Assembly: GCA_965204395.1 (NCBI GenBank)
Contig: OZ241987.1
Location: forward strand, 4,340,001 to 4,404,000
DNA length: 64,000 bases
Direction: 5' to 3'
Source: Bin87 sp965204395
GTDB taxonomy: Bacteria; Chloroflexota; Dehalococcoidia; Lucifugimonadales; UBA3495
Position numbers and translations under genes: made by a program. This document shows, one piece after another, positions 57,381 to 64,000 of this stretch. The notes under the pieces are model-generated. The model was not told the DNA's origin and did no database searches. It saw nothing but the letters and a program-made list of their open reading frames with translations. Positions within the stretch are counted from its first letter, which is position 1, and each line of letters begins with the position of its first letter.

Positions 57381-58919
57381 TCAACCGGCGCGCTCAACGG
57401 CAGCGGCGGTGAAATGATTCACCAAAGCGTCGGCCAACCCTTCGACGTTGTGTTCGGTGGCCATGATGTCCACCGTGAGTCCCAATTCCCGTGCGGTAGC
57501 GGCGGTTATGGGGCCAATGCAAGCGGTGAGGCATTCGTCCAACACCTGCCTGTCGTCGCCCAATATGTCCAGCAGATTCCGAACGGTAGAGGAACTGGAG
57601 AACGATACCACATCTATGCCGCGTTGAAATGCATCGCGGGCGCGTTCTTCAATCCCAGATGGCTTGGTGTTGGTGTACACGGGGACGCGATGAACATCCG
57701 CGCCCATACCAACCAATCCCGACGCCAATGCGTCCCGCGCGATGGCGGATCCGGGCAGCAGCACAGACTGGCCGGCCCAATTTCGCCCGGATAGTTCGGC
57801 GATAACCTCTTCCGAAACTGACCGCTGGGGCACGAAATCCGGCTCGATGCCGCGATCACGCAATGCCTGCCCGGTGGCAGGGCCAATGGACCCGATGGTG
57901 GCGCCGGCAAAATACCGGACATCCATGCCCAACGCACGGAGGCGTTGCCACACGTATTCTACGGTGTTGACGCTGGTGAAAAATACCCAACGGTCGGGCA
58001 TGCCGGCGGTCTGTTTGAGCGCCGCGTCGAGGTCAGAGTAGTCGTCGAGGGGGCTGATCTCTATGGAGGGCAATTCCACGGGTTCCGCACCGAGTTCGGT
58101 GAGCAGTTCGATGAGGCGGGACGCCTGTGTGCGGGAACGCGTGACCAGGACTCGTTTGCCCCAGAGGGGCTTTTGGTCGAACCACCCTATTTCGTTTCTC
58201 AGGCGCGCGACTGCGCCGAAGACCACGATTACGGGCGCGCCGATTCCGGCCTGCTGGCCGCGCTCGACTATGTTCGACAGTTCACCGGTGATGGTGCGCT
58301 GGCGGCTCCAGGTGCCCCATTGGACCAATGCGACGGGGGTCTGCGCTGACATCCCGTTTTCGCACAGGGTTTGCACGATGCCCGGGAGGGTGGCCCAGCC
58401 CATCAACGCGACCAGCGTGCCGCCAGTTTTCGCCAAGGCGGCCCAATCGGTGCTGGTCTTGCCTTTGGTGGGATCCTCGCTGCCGGTGACGATGGTCACG
58501 GACGTTGAAACGCCGCGATGAGTGACGGGGATGCCGGCGTAGGCGGCGGCGGCGACGGCGGATGTTACACCGGGCACCACCTCAAATGGGACGCCGGCGG
58601 TTGCCAGCGCCTGGGCTTCCTCCCCACCGCGTCCGAAGACGAAGGGATCGCCGCCCTTGAGTCGCACCACCGTTTTACCGGCCTGACCTTCGGCGACGAG
58701 CAGGTCGTTGATTTCGGATTGGCGCAGCGCCTGGCGGCCTCGCTCCTTGCCGACGAAAACGGTTTCGGCGTTGGGGGCGAGTTCCAGCAGGGACGGGTCC
58801 AAAAGGCGGTCATAGACCACCACGTCCGCGACGGCCAACACTCGTTCGCCTTTTCGAGTGAGGAGGCCGGGGTCGCCGGGACCCGCTCCGACCAGATAGA
58901 CCTTGCCGCTGCTTGCCAT
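57381..58919 (-). CDS. Fused uroporphyrinogen-III C-methyltransferase / uroporphyrinogen-III synthase
   Basis: The N-terminal half (about 1-245) is CobA/SUMT: VYLVGAGPGDPGLLTRKG, RLKGGDPFVFGRGGEEA and PGVTSAVAAAAYAGIPVTHR make precorrin-2 by methylating uroporphyrinogen III with AdoMet. The C-terminal half (about 260-512) is HemD: VLVTRSRTQASRLIELLTELGAEPVELP, DVVSFSSSSTVRNLL, CIGPITAATARELGL, which closes and inverts ring D. The two steps are consecutive, so fusion makes sense. ATG 58919 is chosen since the longer frame to 59129 adds 70 non-homologous arginine-rich residues. Confidence 0.93.
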   Translation of the reverse strand: MASSGKVYLVGAGPGDPGLLTRKGERVLAVADVVVYDRLLDPSLLELAPNAETVFVGKERGRQALRQSEINDLLVAEGQAGKTVVRLKGGDPFVFGRGGEEAQALATAGVPFEVVPGVTSAVAAAAYAGIPVTHRGVSTSVTIVTGSEDPTKGKTSTDWAALAKTGGTLVALMGWATLPGIVQTLCENGMSAQTPVALVQWGTWSRQRTITGELSNIVERGQQAGIGAPVIVVFGAVARLRNEIGWFDQKPLWGKRVLVTRSRTQASRLIELLTELGAEPVELPSIEISPLDDYSDLDAALKQTAGMPDRWVFFTSVNTVEYVWQRLRALGMDVRYFAGATIGSIGPATGQALRDRGIEPDFVPQRSVSEEVIAELSGRNWAGQSVLLPGSAIARDALASGLVGMGADVHRVPVYTNTKPSGIEERARDAFQRGIDVVSFSSSSTVRNLLDILGDDRQVLDECLTACIGPITAATARELGLTVDIMATEHNVEGLADALVNHFTAAAVERAG

Positions 58920-58927
58920 GGGACTTG

Positions 58928-59863
58928 CTAGACGGTCAGGAGCGCGGCGGCGCCCTGTTCGAGCAGCGACTCCCAAGCCGCCCTGGCAGCGTCGATTGGC
59001 GCGCCGATTTTGGCCGTCGTCGTCGTCCGGTATGACTGGGAGCCGTCGGGGGCTCCGATGAAGGCGTTGAGCCGGAGGCCGTTGGATTCGGGGGTGACGC
59101 TGGCGTAAGCGCCAACGGGCACCTGACAACCGCCGCCCAACTCCTCAAGGAACGATCGCTCTGCGGTTACGGCGGCGGTGGTCTCGGCGTGGTCGATGGC
59201 GGACAGCGCTTCGGCCATCCAGACGTCGTCGGCGCGGATTTCCACGGCCATGGCACCCTGGCCCGGGGGCGGCACGAACTCCTCGGGGGCGAGGTACTGG
59301 GTGATCACCTCGGCGAGGTCCATACGGAGAAGGCCAGCGGCGGCCAGGATGGTGCCATCACATTCCTCGCCGGCAGCTTTGCGTAGCCGGGTGTCCACGT
59401 TGCCGCGGATGGGGACGATGTTGAGATCAGGTCGCTTCTCGGCGATTTGGGCGGCTCGCCTGGGGCTGCTGGTACCGATGCGGGCTCCTGCGGGGAACTG
59501 TTCTAAGTTAGTTCCCAGGTGGGAGACCAGAACGTCCCGGGGATCGGCACGTTGCAGGACGGCACCGATGATCATACCTTCGGGCAGCACCGTGGGCATG
59601 TCTTTCAAGCTGTGGACAGCCATGTCGATGTCGCCGATCTCCAGCCGACGCTCGATTTCCTTGACGAATACACCCAAACCCATGCCGGCCAAAGGTGCGC
59701 TCTGGTTGGCGTCGCCCTGGGTGGTAACGGTGACGACCTCGAACTGCATGTCAGGGTGCGCCTTACGAAGGGCGGCAAGGGTGAGGTCGGTCTGGATAAG
59801 CGCCAACCTACTGCCGCGGGTGCCGACGCGGACGACGGACCGGGCGCGGTTAGCGGCGGCCAC
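58928..59863 (-). CDS. hemC: Porphobilinogen deaminase (hydroxymethylbilane synthase)
   Basis: Polymerises four porphobilinogens to hydroxymethylbilane. VGTRGSRLALIQTD near the start, KEIERRLEIGDIDMAVHSLKDMPT, GTSSPRRAAQ, VRGNVDTRL-like PIRGNVDTRLRKA, and the dipyrromethane-holding Cys at about C246 in GGGCQVPVGAYA. The GTG at 59863 gives 311 residues, equal to the family norm, and overlaps hemA by 14 bp; a longer frame to 59983 is open but lacks homology. The start is therefore a non-ATG codon within the hemA gene. Confidence 0.92.
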   Translation of the reverse strand: MAAANRARSVVRVGTRGSRLALIQTDLTLAALRKAHPDMQFEVVTVTTQGDANQSAPLAGMGLGVFVKEIERRLEIGDIDMAVHSLKDMPTVLPEGMIIGAVLQRADPRDVLVSHLGTNLEQFPAGARIGTSSPRRAAQIAEKRPDLNIVPIRGNVDTRLRKAAGEECDGTILAAAGLLRMDLAEVITQYLAPEEFVPPPGQGAMAVEIRADDVWMAEALSAIDHAETTAAVTAERSFLEELGGGCQVPVGAYASVTPESNGLRLNAFIGAPDGSQSYRTTTTAKIGAPIDAARAAWESLLEQGAAALLTV

Positions 59864-61130
59864 GGCGTTTTCCGCCCGGAGCGTCTTCACCGAACATGCG
59901 CAGGGCGGCCGGGAATATGGTCGCGCTGTCCGCGGATCGCAACTCAGCCGTTGGCTGGTGCAACAGCTTTTTGACCAATGCATTGGTCAAAGCGTCTAGT
60001 CGTGTCGCAAGCTCGCCGTCCGGGTCGGCTCCCAGCAACTTCAGGGTGCGGGCGATTTCCTGTCTGCGCACGTCGTCGGCGCGCCGTCGCATGGATACGG
60101 CCAGCTCCATGGTGTCCGAGGAATTCCACCACTCCACGAAACGATCGACCTCGGCTTCGACGATGCCGGTGGCGCGGCGGATTTCGCAGGCCATGCTGTC
60201 GACGTTGATCTCGGCGGCCTGCCCCAAAGCGTCGATATCGAACAACTGCACCCGGTCCAGATCGGCGGCATCGGGGTCGACATCACGGGGCACGGCGATG
60301 TCAATGATGAGGATGGGTTCGGGGCGGTCGCGTTGGGCCAGCGCCTCTGAAACCATAGCGGCATCAACGACGTAGCCGGGTGAGCCGGTGCTGCTGATGA
60401 CAAGGTCGGCGTTCGACAATGCCTTGGGCAAGTCTTCGAACGGCATGGCGATTCCGCCGAGATCTTGGGCGAGTTCTTCGGCGCGCCATTGGGTACGGTT
60501 GGTCACCGTGATTTGACGCACACCGGCGTCGGCCAGCGCGCGTGCGACCATGCGGCCGGCGTCGCCGGCGCCGATTACCAAAGCGCGGCGGTCGTCCAGG
60601 TGATCGAACATTCCCCGGGCCAGTTGAACGGCGGCGCGGCTGACGGACCGGGAGTGTTGGCCGATGCTGGTCTCGCGATGGACGCGGCGGCCGGCGCGCA
60701 AGGCAGAGTGAAACACCCGGGTCAGCGGGCTCTTGGTGTGACCGCCCTCGCTGGCCGCGCTGAACGCCGAGCGAACCTGTCCGAGGATCTGACGCTCACC
60801 GACGATCATGGACTCCAAGCCGCCGGCGACGCGGAACAGATGGGAGACGCAATCGGTCTCCCAGAGTTGGTACACATGCCGCTCCAGCTCGGGGCCCGGC
60901 ACGCCGGAATAACCGATCATGAAGTCGCCTACGCGGCCCACCAACCCGATGTCGTCGGGGTCGTAGACGTAAACCTCGGTGCGATTGCAGGTGGATAGGA
61001 TGGCGGACTGGGGCACATATTCGGACAGCTGCCCGAGGGCGCCGGGCAGTTGATCGCGTTCTACGCTGAGCCGTTCACGGAGGTCCAGCGGCGCGGTGCG
61101 GTGGTCGAGTCCGAGGACGAGCAGGCTCAA
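59850..61130 (-). CDS. hemA: Glutamyl-tRNA reductase
   Basis: Reduces glutamyl-tRNA to glutamate-1-semialdehyde, the first step of the C5 pathway. LLVLGLDHRTAPLDLRERLS start; active-site Cys48 in STCNRTEVY; VGERQILGQVRSAF near 140; NADPH-binding VIGAGDAGRMVARALADAGV near 185; the C-terminal dimerisation helix runs to 426. The length is normal. The ATG overlaps the stop of the preceding siroheme-synthase-like gene by 4 bp (ATGA). Confidence 0.95.
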   Translation of the reverse strand: MSLLVLGLDHRTAPLDLRERLSVERDQLPGALGQLSEYVPQSAILSTCNRTEVYVYDPDDIGLVGRVGDFMIGYSGVPGPELERHVYQLWETDCVSHLFRVAGGLESMIVGERQILGQVRSAFSAASEGGHTKSPLTRVFHSALRAGRRVHRETSIGQHSRSVSRAAVQLARGMFDHLDDRRALVIGAGDAGRMVARALADAGVRQITVTNRTQWRAEELAQDLGGIAMPFEDLPKALSNADLVISSTGSPGYVVDAAMVSEALAQRDRPEPILIIDIAVPRDVDPDAADLDRVQLFDIDALGQAAEINVDSMACEIRRATGIVEAEVDRFVEWWNSSDTMELAVSMRRRADDVRRQEIARTLKLLGADPDGELATRLDALTNALVKKLLHQPTAELRSADSATIFPAALRMFGEDAPGGKRRGRR

Positions 61131-61846
61131 CTGACCGCCTCCGCTGCCCGCAACGCGGCACGCTTAGCGCAGCCCCCGGCTTTGCACCGGGCGAGGTCGT
61201 CGCACATTTCCGGGATGGTAGAGTCCTGCAACTGGGACAGGATTATATCGACCGCCTGATCCTCGCCACCTGACCGGACCAACTCCAGGAGATCCTCTGT
61301 GATCACGCATTGCCAGCGAGTGGGGTCGATTACGGTACGCTTTTCCTTAATGACCCGACGAGCGCGGCCCAGGGCTCCGGCCAAATCGGCCCATTTGAGG
61401 GCAGGAGCGTCCGCCAGGGTTTCGCGGAGCTTTCTGGCCAAGGCAGGGCTGGCGCCGCCGGTGGAGACCGCCAACGTGATGGGATCGCGGCGCACGATGG
61501 ACGGGGCGATGAACGTGCACTGGTCGGGGTCGTCCACCACGTTGAGCAGGACGCCGCGTTCCTCAGCTTCCTCGTAGATCTGGCGGTTGACATGCCAGAC
61601 GTTGGTAGCGGCGACGGCGATGAACGCGCCGTCCAGATCGCCGGCCTGGTACTCCCGCTGTTCGAAAGTAATTTGGCCCCGCTCAGCGGCGCGCCTGATG
61701 CCGGTGGTAGCCTCCGGGCTGATCACCGTGATTTTCGCGCCGGCGTCGCGGAGGGCTGCGATTTTGCCCTGAGCGATGGTGCCACCGCCGAGGATCACGC
61801 AATGCTTGCCGGCGAGATTGAGGTAAACGGGGTAATACTCAGGCAT
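61127..61846 (-). CDS. Precorrin-2 dehydrogenase / sirohydrochlorin ferrochelatase-like
   Basis: A 239-residue Met8/CysG-N-terminal type protein that oxidises precorrin-2 with NAD and may insert Fe2+ to form siroheme. PVYLNLAGKHCVILGGGTIAQGKIAALRDAGAKITVISP gives the Rossmann motif; LNVVDDPDQCTFIAPSIVRRDPITLAVSTGGASPALARKLRE follows. The last ~25 residues contain three cysteines (MCDDLARCKAGGCAKRA), not usual in the family. ATG 61846 is used; the frame runs on upstream without homology. 2 bp separate it from the siroheme decarboxylase gene. Confidence 0.88.
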   Translation of the reverse strand: MPEYYPVYLNLAGKHCVILGGGTIAQGKIAALRDAGAKITVISPEATTGIRRAAERGQITFEQREYQAGDLDGAFIAVAATNVWHVNRQIYEEAEERGVLLNVVDDPDQCTFIAPSIVRRDPITLAVSTGGASPALARKLRETLADAPALKWADLAGALGRARRVIKEKRTVIDPTRWQCVITEDLLELVRSGGEDQAVDIILSQLQDSTIPEMCDDLARCKAGGCAKRAALRAAEAVS

Positions 61847-61848
61847 GG

Positions 61849-62928
61849 CTAGACGAGAGCCTCCGCCAGCGCTTCGGCTTCCTCGGTCGTGTCCCAGAAC
61901 CGTTCGTAGTCCTCTACGAAGTAGCGGACGCGGGTCTTCTTGTACTCCCGGGTGCTGTAGAGCAGGAGGTTGTCGGAGATGCCGGTAGCCTTGGCGATAT
62001 CGCGTCCGATTTCCTCGCACTCGTCGCGGGTGGGAGCGTGCACCATGGTGAAGTGGCTGTACTCCCAATCGGGGAAGGTGGGACGTTCGTAACAGTGGGT
62101 GACCGCGGCGTTCTCGGCCATGATCATGCCGACTTCTTCGGAGCGTTCGGGCGGAACCTTCCAGACGATCATGGCGTTGGCGCGGAACCCGGAACGCCGG
62201 TGGTAGAGGACCGCGCTGTAACGACGCATGAGCTTGCGTTCCTGGTACTCGGCCAACTGGGCGAAAAATTCCGGGGTGGACAGGCCCAACCGCTTGGCGA
62301 TGGGGTCGAAGGGTCGGGACACCAGCGGGAGGTCTTCTTGGGCTTCTCGAATGACCTGCTTGTCCCACTCGGTGATTTCCTGAGCCTGGTTCCAGTCGGA
62401 TGCGGGCGTGCGGGACTGCCCGATGCCGTCGGGGTTGTAGTTGTAGGCATCGCTGCGGCGCTTGACCATGTCGAAGTTGACGCCGATCTTAAAGAACCGG
62501 ATGGTGGGCATGATCCGGTATTCGATGGCGCCGGTTTTTTCGGCCATCCACTTGACGGTGGTTTCGAGGTCGCCATCGGGCGGGACGGCGAGGGTGAACC
62601 AGAGGTTGTAGTAGGAACCCTCGCGGGCGTAGTTGTGGCTGACGCCGGGATGGCGATTGATGAATATCGCGCCATCGTGGAGGTCGCCGTCGCCGTAGGC
62701 GAAAGCGACCAGCGTGGTCTTGTAGCCCAAGCGCCGGGTATCGAATATGGCGCTGATCTGGCGCACGACGTTCTGGCGTTTCAGTTCGGCGAGACGGGCC
62801 AGCAGGTCATCCTCGGTGATATCCAGTTCCTGGGCGATGGCCTGGTAGGGCTCCTCGACCACCGGGAAATTGCTCTGAATGATGTTGAGGAGTTTGCGGT
62901 CGGTAATGTCCATTGATTCGGTAGTCAT
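61849..62928 (-). CDS. Siroheme decarboxylase, AhbA-AhbB type fusion (Lrp/AsnC-like)
   Basis: A 359-residue protein of two tandem Lrp/AsnC-like modules (about 1-180 and 185-359). Each has a winged-helix-like start (DRKLLNIIQSNFPVVEEPYQAIAQELDI; DKQVIREAQEDLPLVSRPFDPIAKRLGL) and a ferredoxin-like second part with paired His/Tyr/Arg (HPGVSHNYAREGSYYNLWF; NAAVTHCYERPTFPDWEYSHFTMVH). These are hallmarks of siroheme decarboxylases (AhbA/B, NirDL), which remove two acetate carboxyls to give 12,18-didecarboxysiroheme. The operon context (siroheme synthesis next door) supports this over a transcription factor role. Confidence 0.85.
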   Translation of the reverse strand: MTTESMDITDRKLLNIIQSNFPVVEEPYQAIAQELDITEDDLLARLAELKRQNVVRQISAIFDTRRLGYKTTLVAFAYGDGDLHDGAIFINRHPGVSHNYAREGSYYNLWFTLAVPPDGDLETTVKWMAEKTGAIEYRIMPTIRFFKIGVNFDMVKRRSDAYNYNPDGIGQSRTPASDWNQAQEITEWDKQVIREAQEDLPLVSRPFDPIAKRLGLSTPEFFAQLAEYQERKLMRRYSAVLYHRRSGFRANAMIVWKVPPERSEEVGMIMAENAAVTHCYERPTFPDWEYSHFTMVHAPTRDECEEIGRDIAKATGISDNLLLYSTREYKKTRVRYFVEDYERFWDTTEEAEALAEALV

Positions 62929-62954
62929 CCGTTTTCACCTGGGGTGGTCGTGGG

Positions 62955-63596
62955 TCAAGCCGACTTGGCCGTTTTTTCCTTGATCAGCGTGAGACGAGAG
63001 CTATAAGCGTCCACCAATCCGAGCAGCACCTGGTCGGAGATTTCTACAACTTGCTGCAATTGATCCGGTTGGACGGATTCCACGACGGCTTGGCGGAAGA
63101 ATAAGAACGCCTGGACGCTGTCGGTGAGCGGCACGCCACGGGCGGCCATTTCCGAACCGTACTCGTGGCCGAGCATGTGGGTTTCGGACAGGGTCTCGCC
63201 GCGCCGCCGTCGACTGGAATTCAACCGGTTCTGCAGCAGGAGGGACAAGAGGCGGCGTCCGAACAGGCGCATGCGGTCGCGCCCCTCGGCCTGAAAGCTT
63301 TCCATCCAAGATTGTCGGGACAGATCAATCTGGCCCAACTTGCGCCTGATGCGACGCAGCACAAGGGCCTCTGAATCGTGGCCGTTGGCGTGGGCGGCAG
63401 CGGCGCCGTTAGAGCGCTCGCGCACGAGGGCTTCCACATCCTCGCGTAGAAATCGCCGGTGGCCGCCGGGAGTGCGGTAGACAGGCAAGCGACCCCGATC
63501 AGCCCATTGCCTCAGGGTCGCCTCGTTGATGCCAAGGGCCCGACTGACCGCCCCCAAGGGCATCCAGCGGGGTTCATTTGTGGTTTCGGTCGCCAC
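62955..63596 (-). CDS. MerR-like regulator with helical sensor-type C-terminus
   Basis: A 213-residue protein at the head of the haem operon. Residues ~12-60 form a MerR/excisionase winged helix-turn-helix (MPLGAVSRALGINEATLRQWADRGRLPVYRTPGGHRRFLREDVEAL). The remainder is alpha-helical (HMLGHEYGSEMAARGVPLTDSVQAFLFFRQAVVESV, QVVEISDQVLLGLVDAYSSRL), reminiscent of RsbRD-type or globin-like sensor bundles. No cysteine-rich metal site as in classical MerR. The GTG start at 63596 follows a TTGATT/17/TAGGAT promoter. It plausibly senses tetrapyrrole or redox state and controls this operon, including itself. Confidence 0.72.
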   Translation of the reverse strand: MATETTNEPRWMPLGAVSRALGINEATLRQWADRGRLPVYRTPGGHRRFLREDVEALVRERSNGAAAAHANGHDSEALVLRRIRRKLGQIDLSRQSWMESFQAEGRDRMRLFGRRLLSLLLQNRLNSSRRRRGETLSETHMLGHEYGSEMAARGVPLTDSVQAFLFFRQAVVESVQPDQLQQVVEISDQVLLGLVDAYSSRLTLIKEKTAKSA

Positions 63597-63650
63597 TAAA
63601 ACTTGTAAAAATCTGTATATTCTGGGAACCGCACGGGGATTCGCGGAAAA

Positions 63651-63679
63651 ATCCTAACATAGCCTCCGTTCAAAATCAA
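63651..63679 (-). promoter_or_regulatory. Probable promoter of the haem operon
   Basis: Leftward: TTGATT (63679-63674), 17-bp spacer, TAGGAT (63656-63651) with a TGT extension. The leader to the regulator start is about 48 nt. A MerR-type protein could act at such a spacer, though 17 bp is not the lengthened 19-20 bp typical of MerR promoters. Confidence 0.5.
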
Positions 63680-63763
63680 CGGTGATGGTTGGCAAAAGCT
63701 GACGAACGAATAGGACAGATACGGCGTCGGGAACCAAGGTCGTGACGCGACAGCGGAGGACGG

Positions 63764-64000
63764 CTAGGTGTGGAGGCGTTCGTAGGCGGAGAGGCGTTCG
63801 ATGCCTTGCTCTTCGTCGTATTCGGGCGCGGCAACCAGTTGGCCGGTCATGGTCTCGGGGGTCTGGAGAGCCATGTAGACCGCCACCTCGGCGATATCGT
63901 CGGGCAGCCTCATGCGCTTGTGGACCTCGTCGTCGTAGTCGTCGTTGGGTCGGGTGAGGTTCCAGCCGGGGTCGAGGATGTTGACGGCAATGCCGAAGTC
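63764..64000 (-). CDS. C-terminal part of an SDR-like protein, cut by the window edge
   Basis: 78 residues remain, with a stop at 63764-63766. The piece starts DFGIAVNILDPGWNLTRPND, which corresponds to the segment after the catalytic YxxxK (the VN.L.PG...T stretch) of short-chain dehydrogenases. It continues RLPDDIAEVAVYMALQTPETMTGQLV, the usual P.DIA....YLA....TGQ.. pattern, and ends with a nonstandard acidic tail. The N-terminal NAD site lies beyond the right edge. Start and full length unknown. Confidence 0.65.
   Translation of the reverse strand, partial: DFGIAVNILDPGWNLTRPNDDYDDEVHKRMRLPDDIAEVAVYMALQTPETMTGQLVAAPEYDEEQGIERLSAYERLHT

Noticed and set aside
58919..59129. 70 extra N-terminal codons in the cobA-hemD frame
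   Set aside because: Arginine-rich, overlapping hemC, and unlike any CobA N-terminus; homology begins at the ATG at 58919.
61849..62928. An ordinary Lrp/AsnC transcription regulator
   Set aside because: Two tandem modules, the conserved His/Tyr/Arg pattern and the siroheme gene neighbours fit siroheme decarboxylase better; a regulator role is kept only as a minor alternative.

Overview
The window looks like a chromosomal stretch of an aerobic or microaerobic member of the Chloroflexota, most like the SAR202/Dehalococcoidia-type marine and soil lineages. This placement is an inference from gene content and style: GC-rich coding, three family III (CaiB/BaiF) CoA-transferases, an F420/luciferase-type oxidoreductase, paired acyl-CoA dehydrogenases, a nickel superoxide dismutase, a fused AccD-AccA, and a haem operon routed through siroheme. 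No rRNA, tRNA or CRISPR array was found. Mobile DNA is limited to one IS4-type transposase cut by the left edge and one short REP/MITE-like inverted repeat.

Layout, left to right. 1-5.4 kb: transposase, CaiB CoA-transferase, a broken BrnT-type toxin gene with a small neighbour, an F420-type oxidoreductase preceded by an unlisted 40-residue membrane peptide, a HbpS/GlcG-like protein and an ABM-like monooxygenase. 5.4-9.6 kb: cytidylate-kinase-like protein, polynucleotide phosphorylase with a very long Gly/Arg-rich tail, and rpsO, in the classical rpsO-pnp order. 9.8-15.3 kb: membrane protein, tsaD, CNNM/CBS protein, histidine phosphatase, tilS. 15.4-18.7 kb: accD-accA fusion facing an Mrp ATPase/MIP18-like Fe-S pair. 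18.9-27.3 kb: D-aminoacylase-type amidohydrolase, two acyl-CoA dehydrogenases, a Ppx/GppA phosphatase operon with two thymidylate-kinase-like proteins (one with a damaged P-loop), and an SDR. 27.4-32.1 kb: methionine synthase split into catalytic and activation polypeptides, and an ADP-ribosylglycohydrolase. 32.1-38.8 kb: M1 aminopeptidase, CBS-tailed cation/proton antiporter, leuCD. 38.8-52.0 kb: acyl-CoA/CoA metabolism, including a CaiB pair, a ThDP enzyme, a ketopantoate-reductase-like protein, an acyl-CoA ligase, two enoyl-CoA hydratases, and a family I CoA-transferase cluster of unusual A / B-A fusion / B organisation. 52.1 kb: Ni-SOD.

The most coherent system is the leftward operon from 63.6 to 52.7 kb: a GTG-start MerR-like regulator, a fused siroheme decarboxylase (AhbA-AhbB type), a precorrin-2 dehydrogenase/ferrochelatase-like protein, hemA, hemC, a cobA-hemD fusion, hemB, then a HicAB toxin-antitoxin pair wedged in, hemL and recQ. 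Together these carry glutamyl-tRNA to uroporphyrinogen III, then siroheme, then didecarboxysiroheme. This points to siroheme-dependent haem (or haem d1) synthesis rather than the protoporphyrin route. The later AhbC/AhbD-type enzymes are not in the window.

Several promoters show a TTGNNN / 17-bp spacer / TANNNT layout, often with an extended TGC before the -10. Start codons were moved from the longest reading frame wherever a Shine-Dalgarno sequence or family length argued for it. Functions are assigned from motifs and remembered family features; no database search was run.
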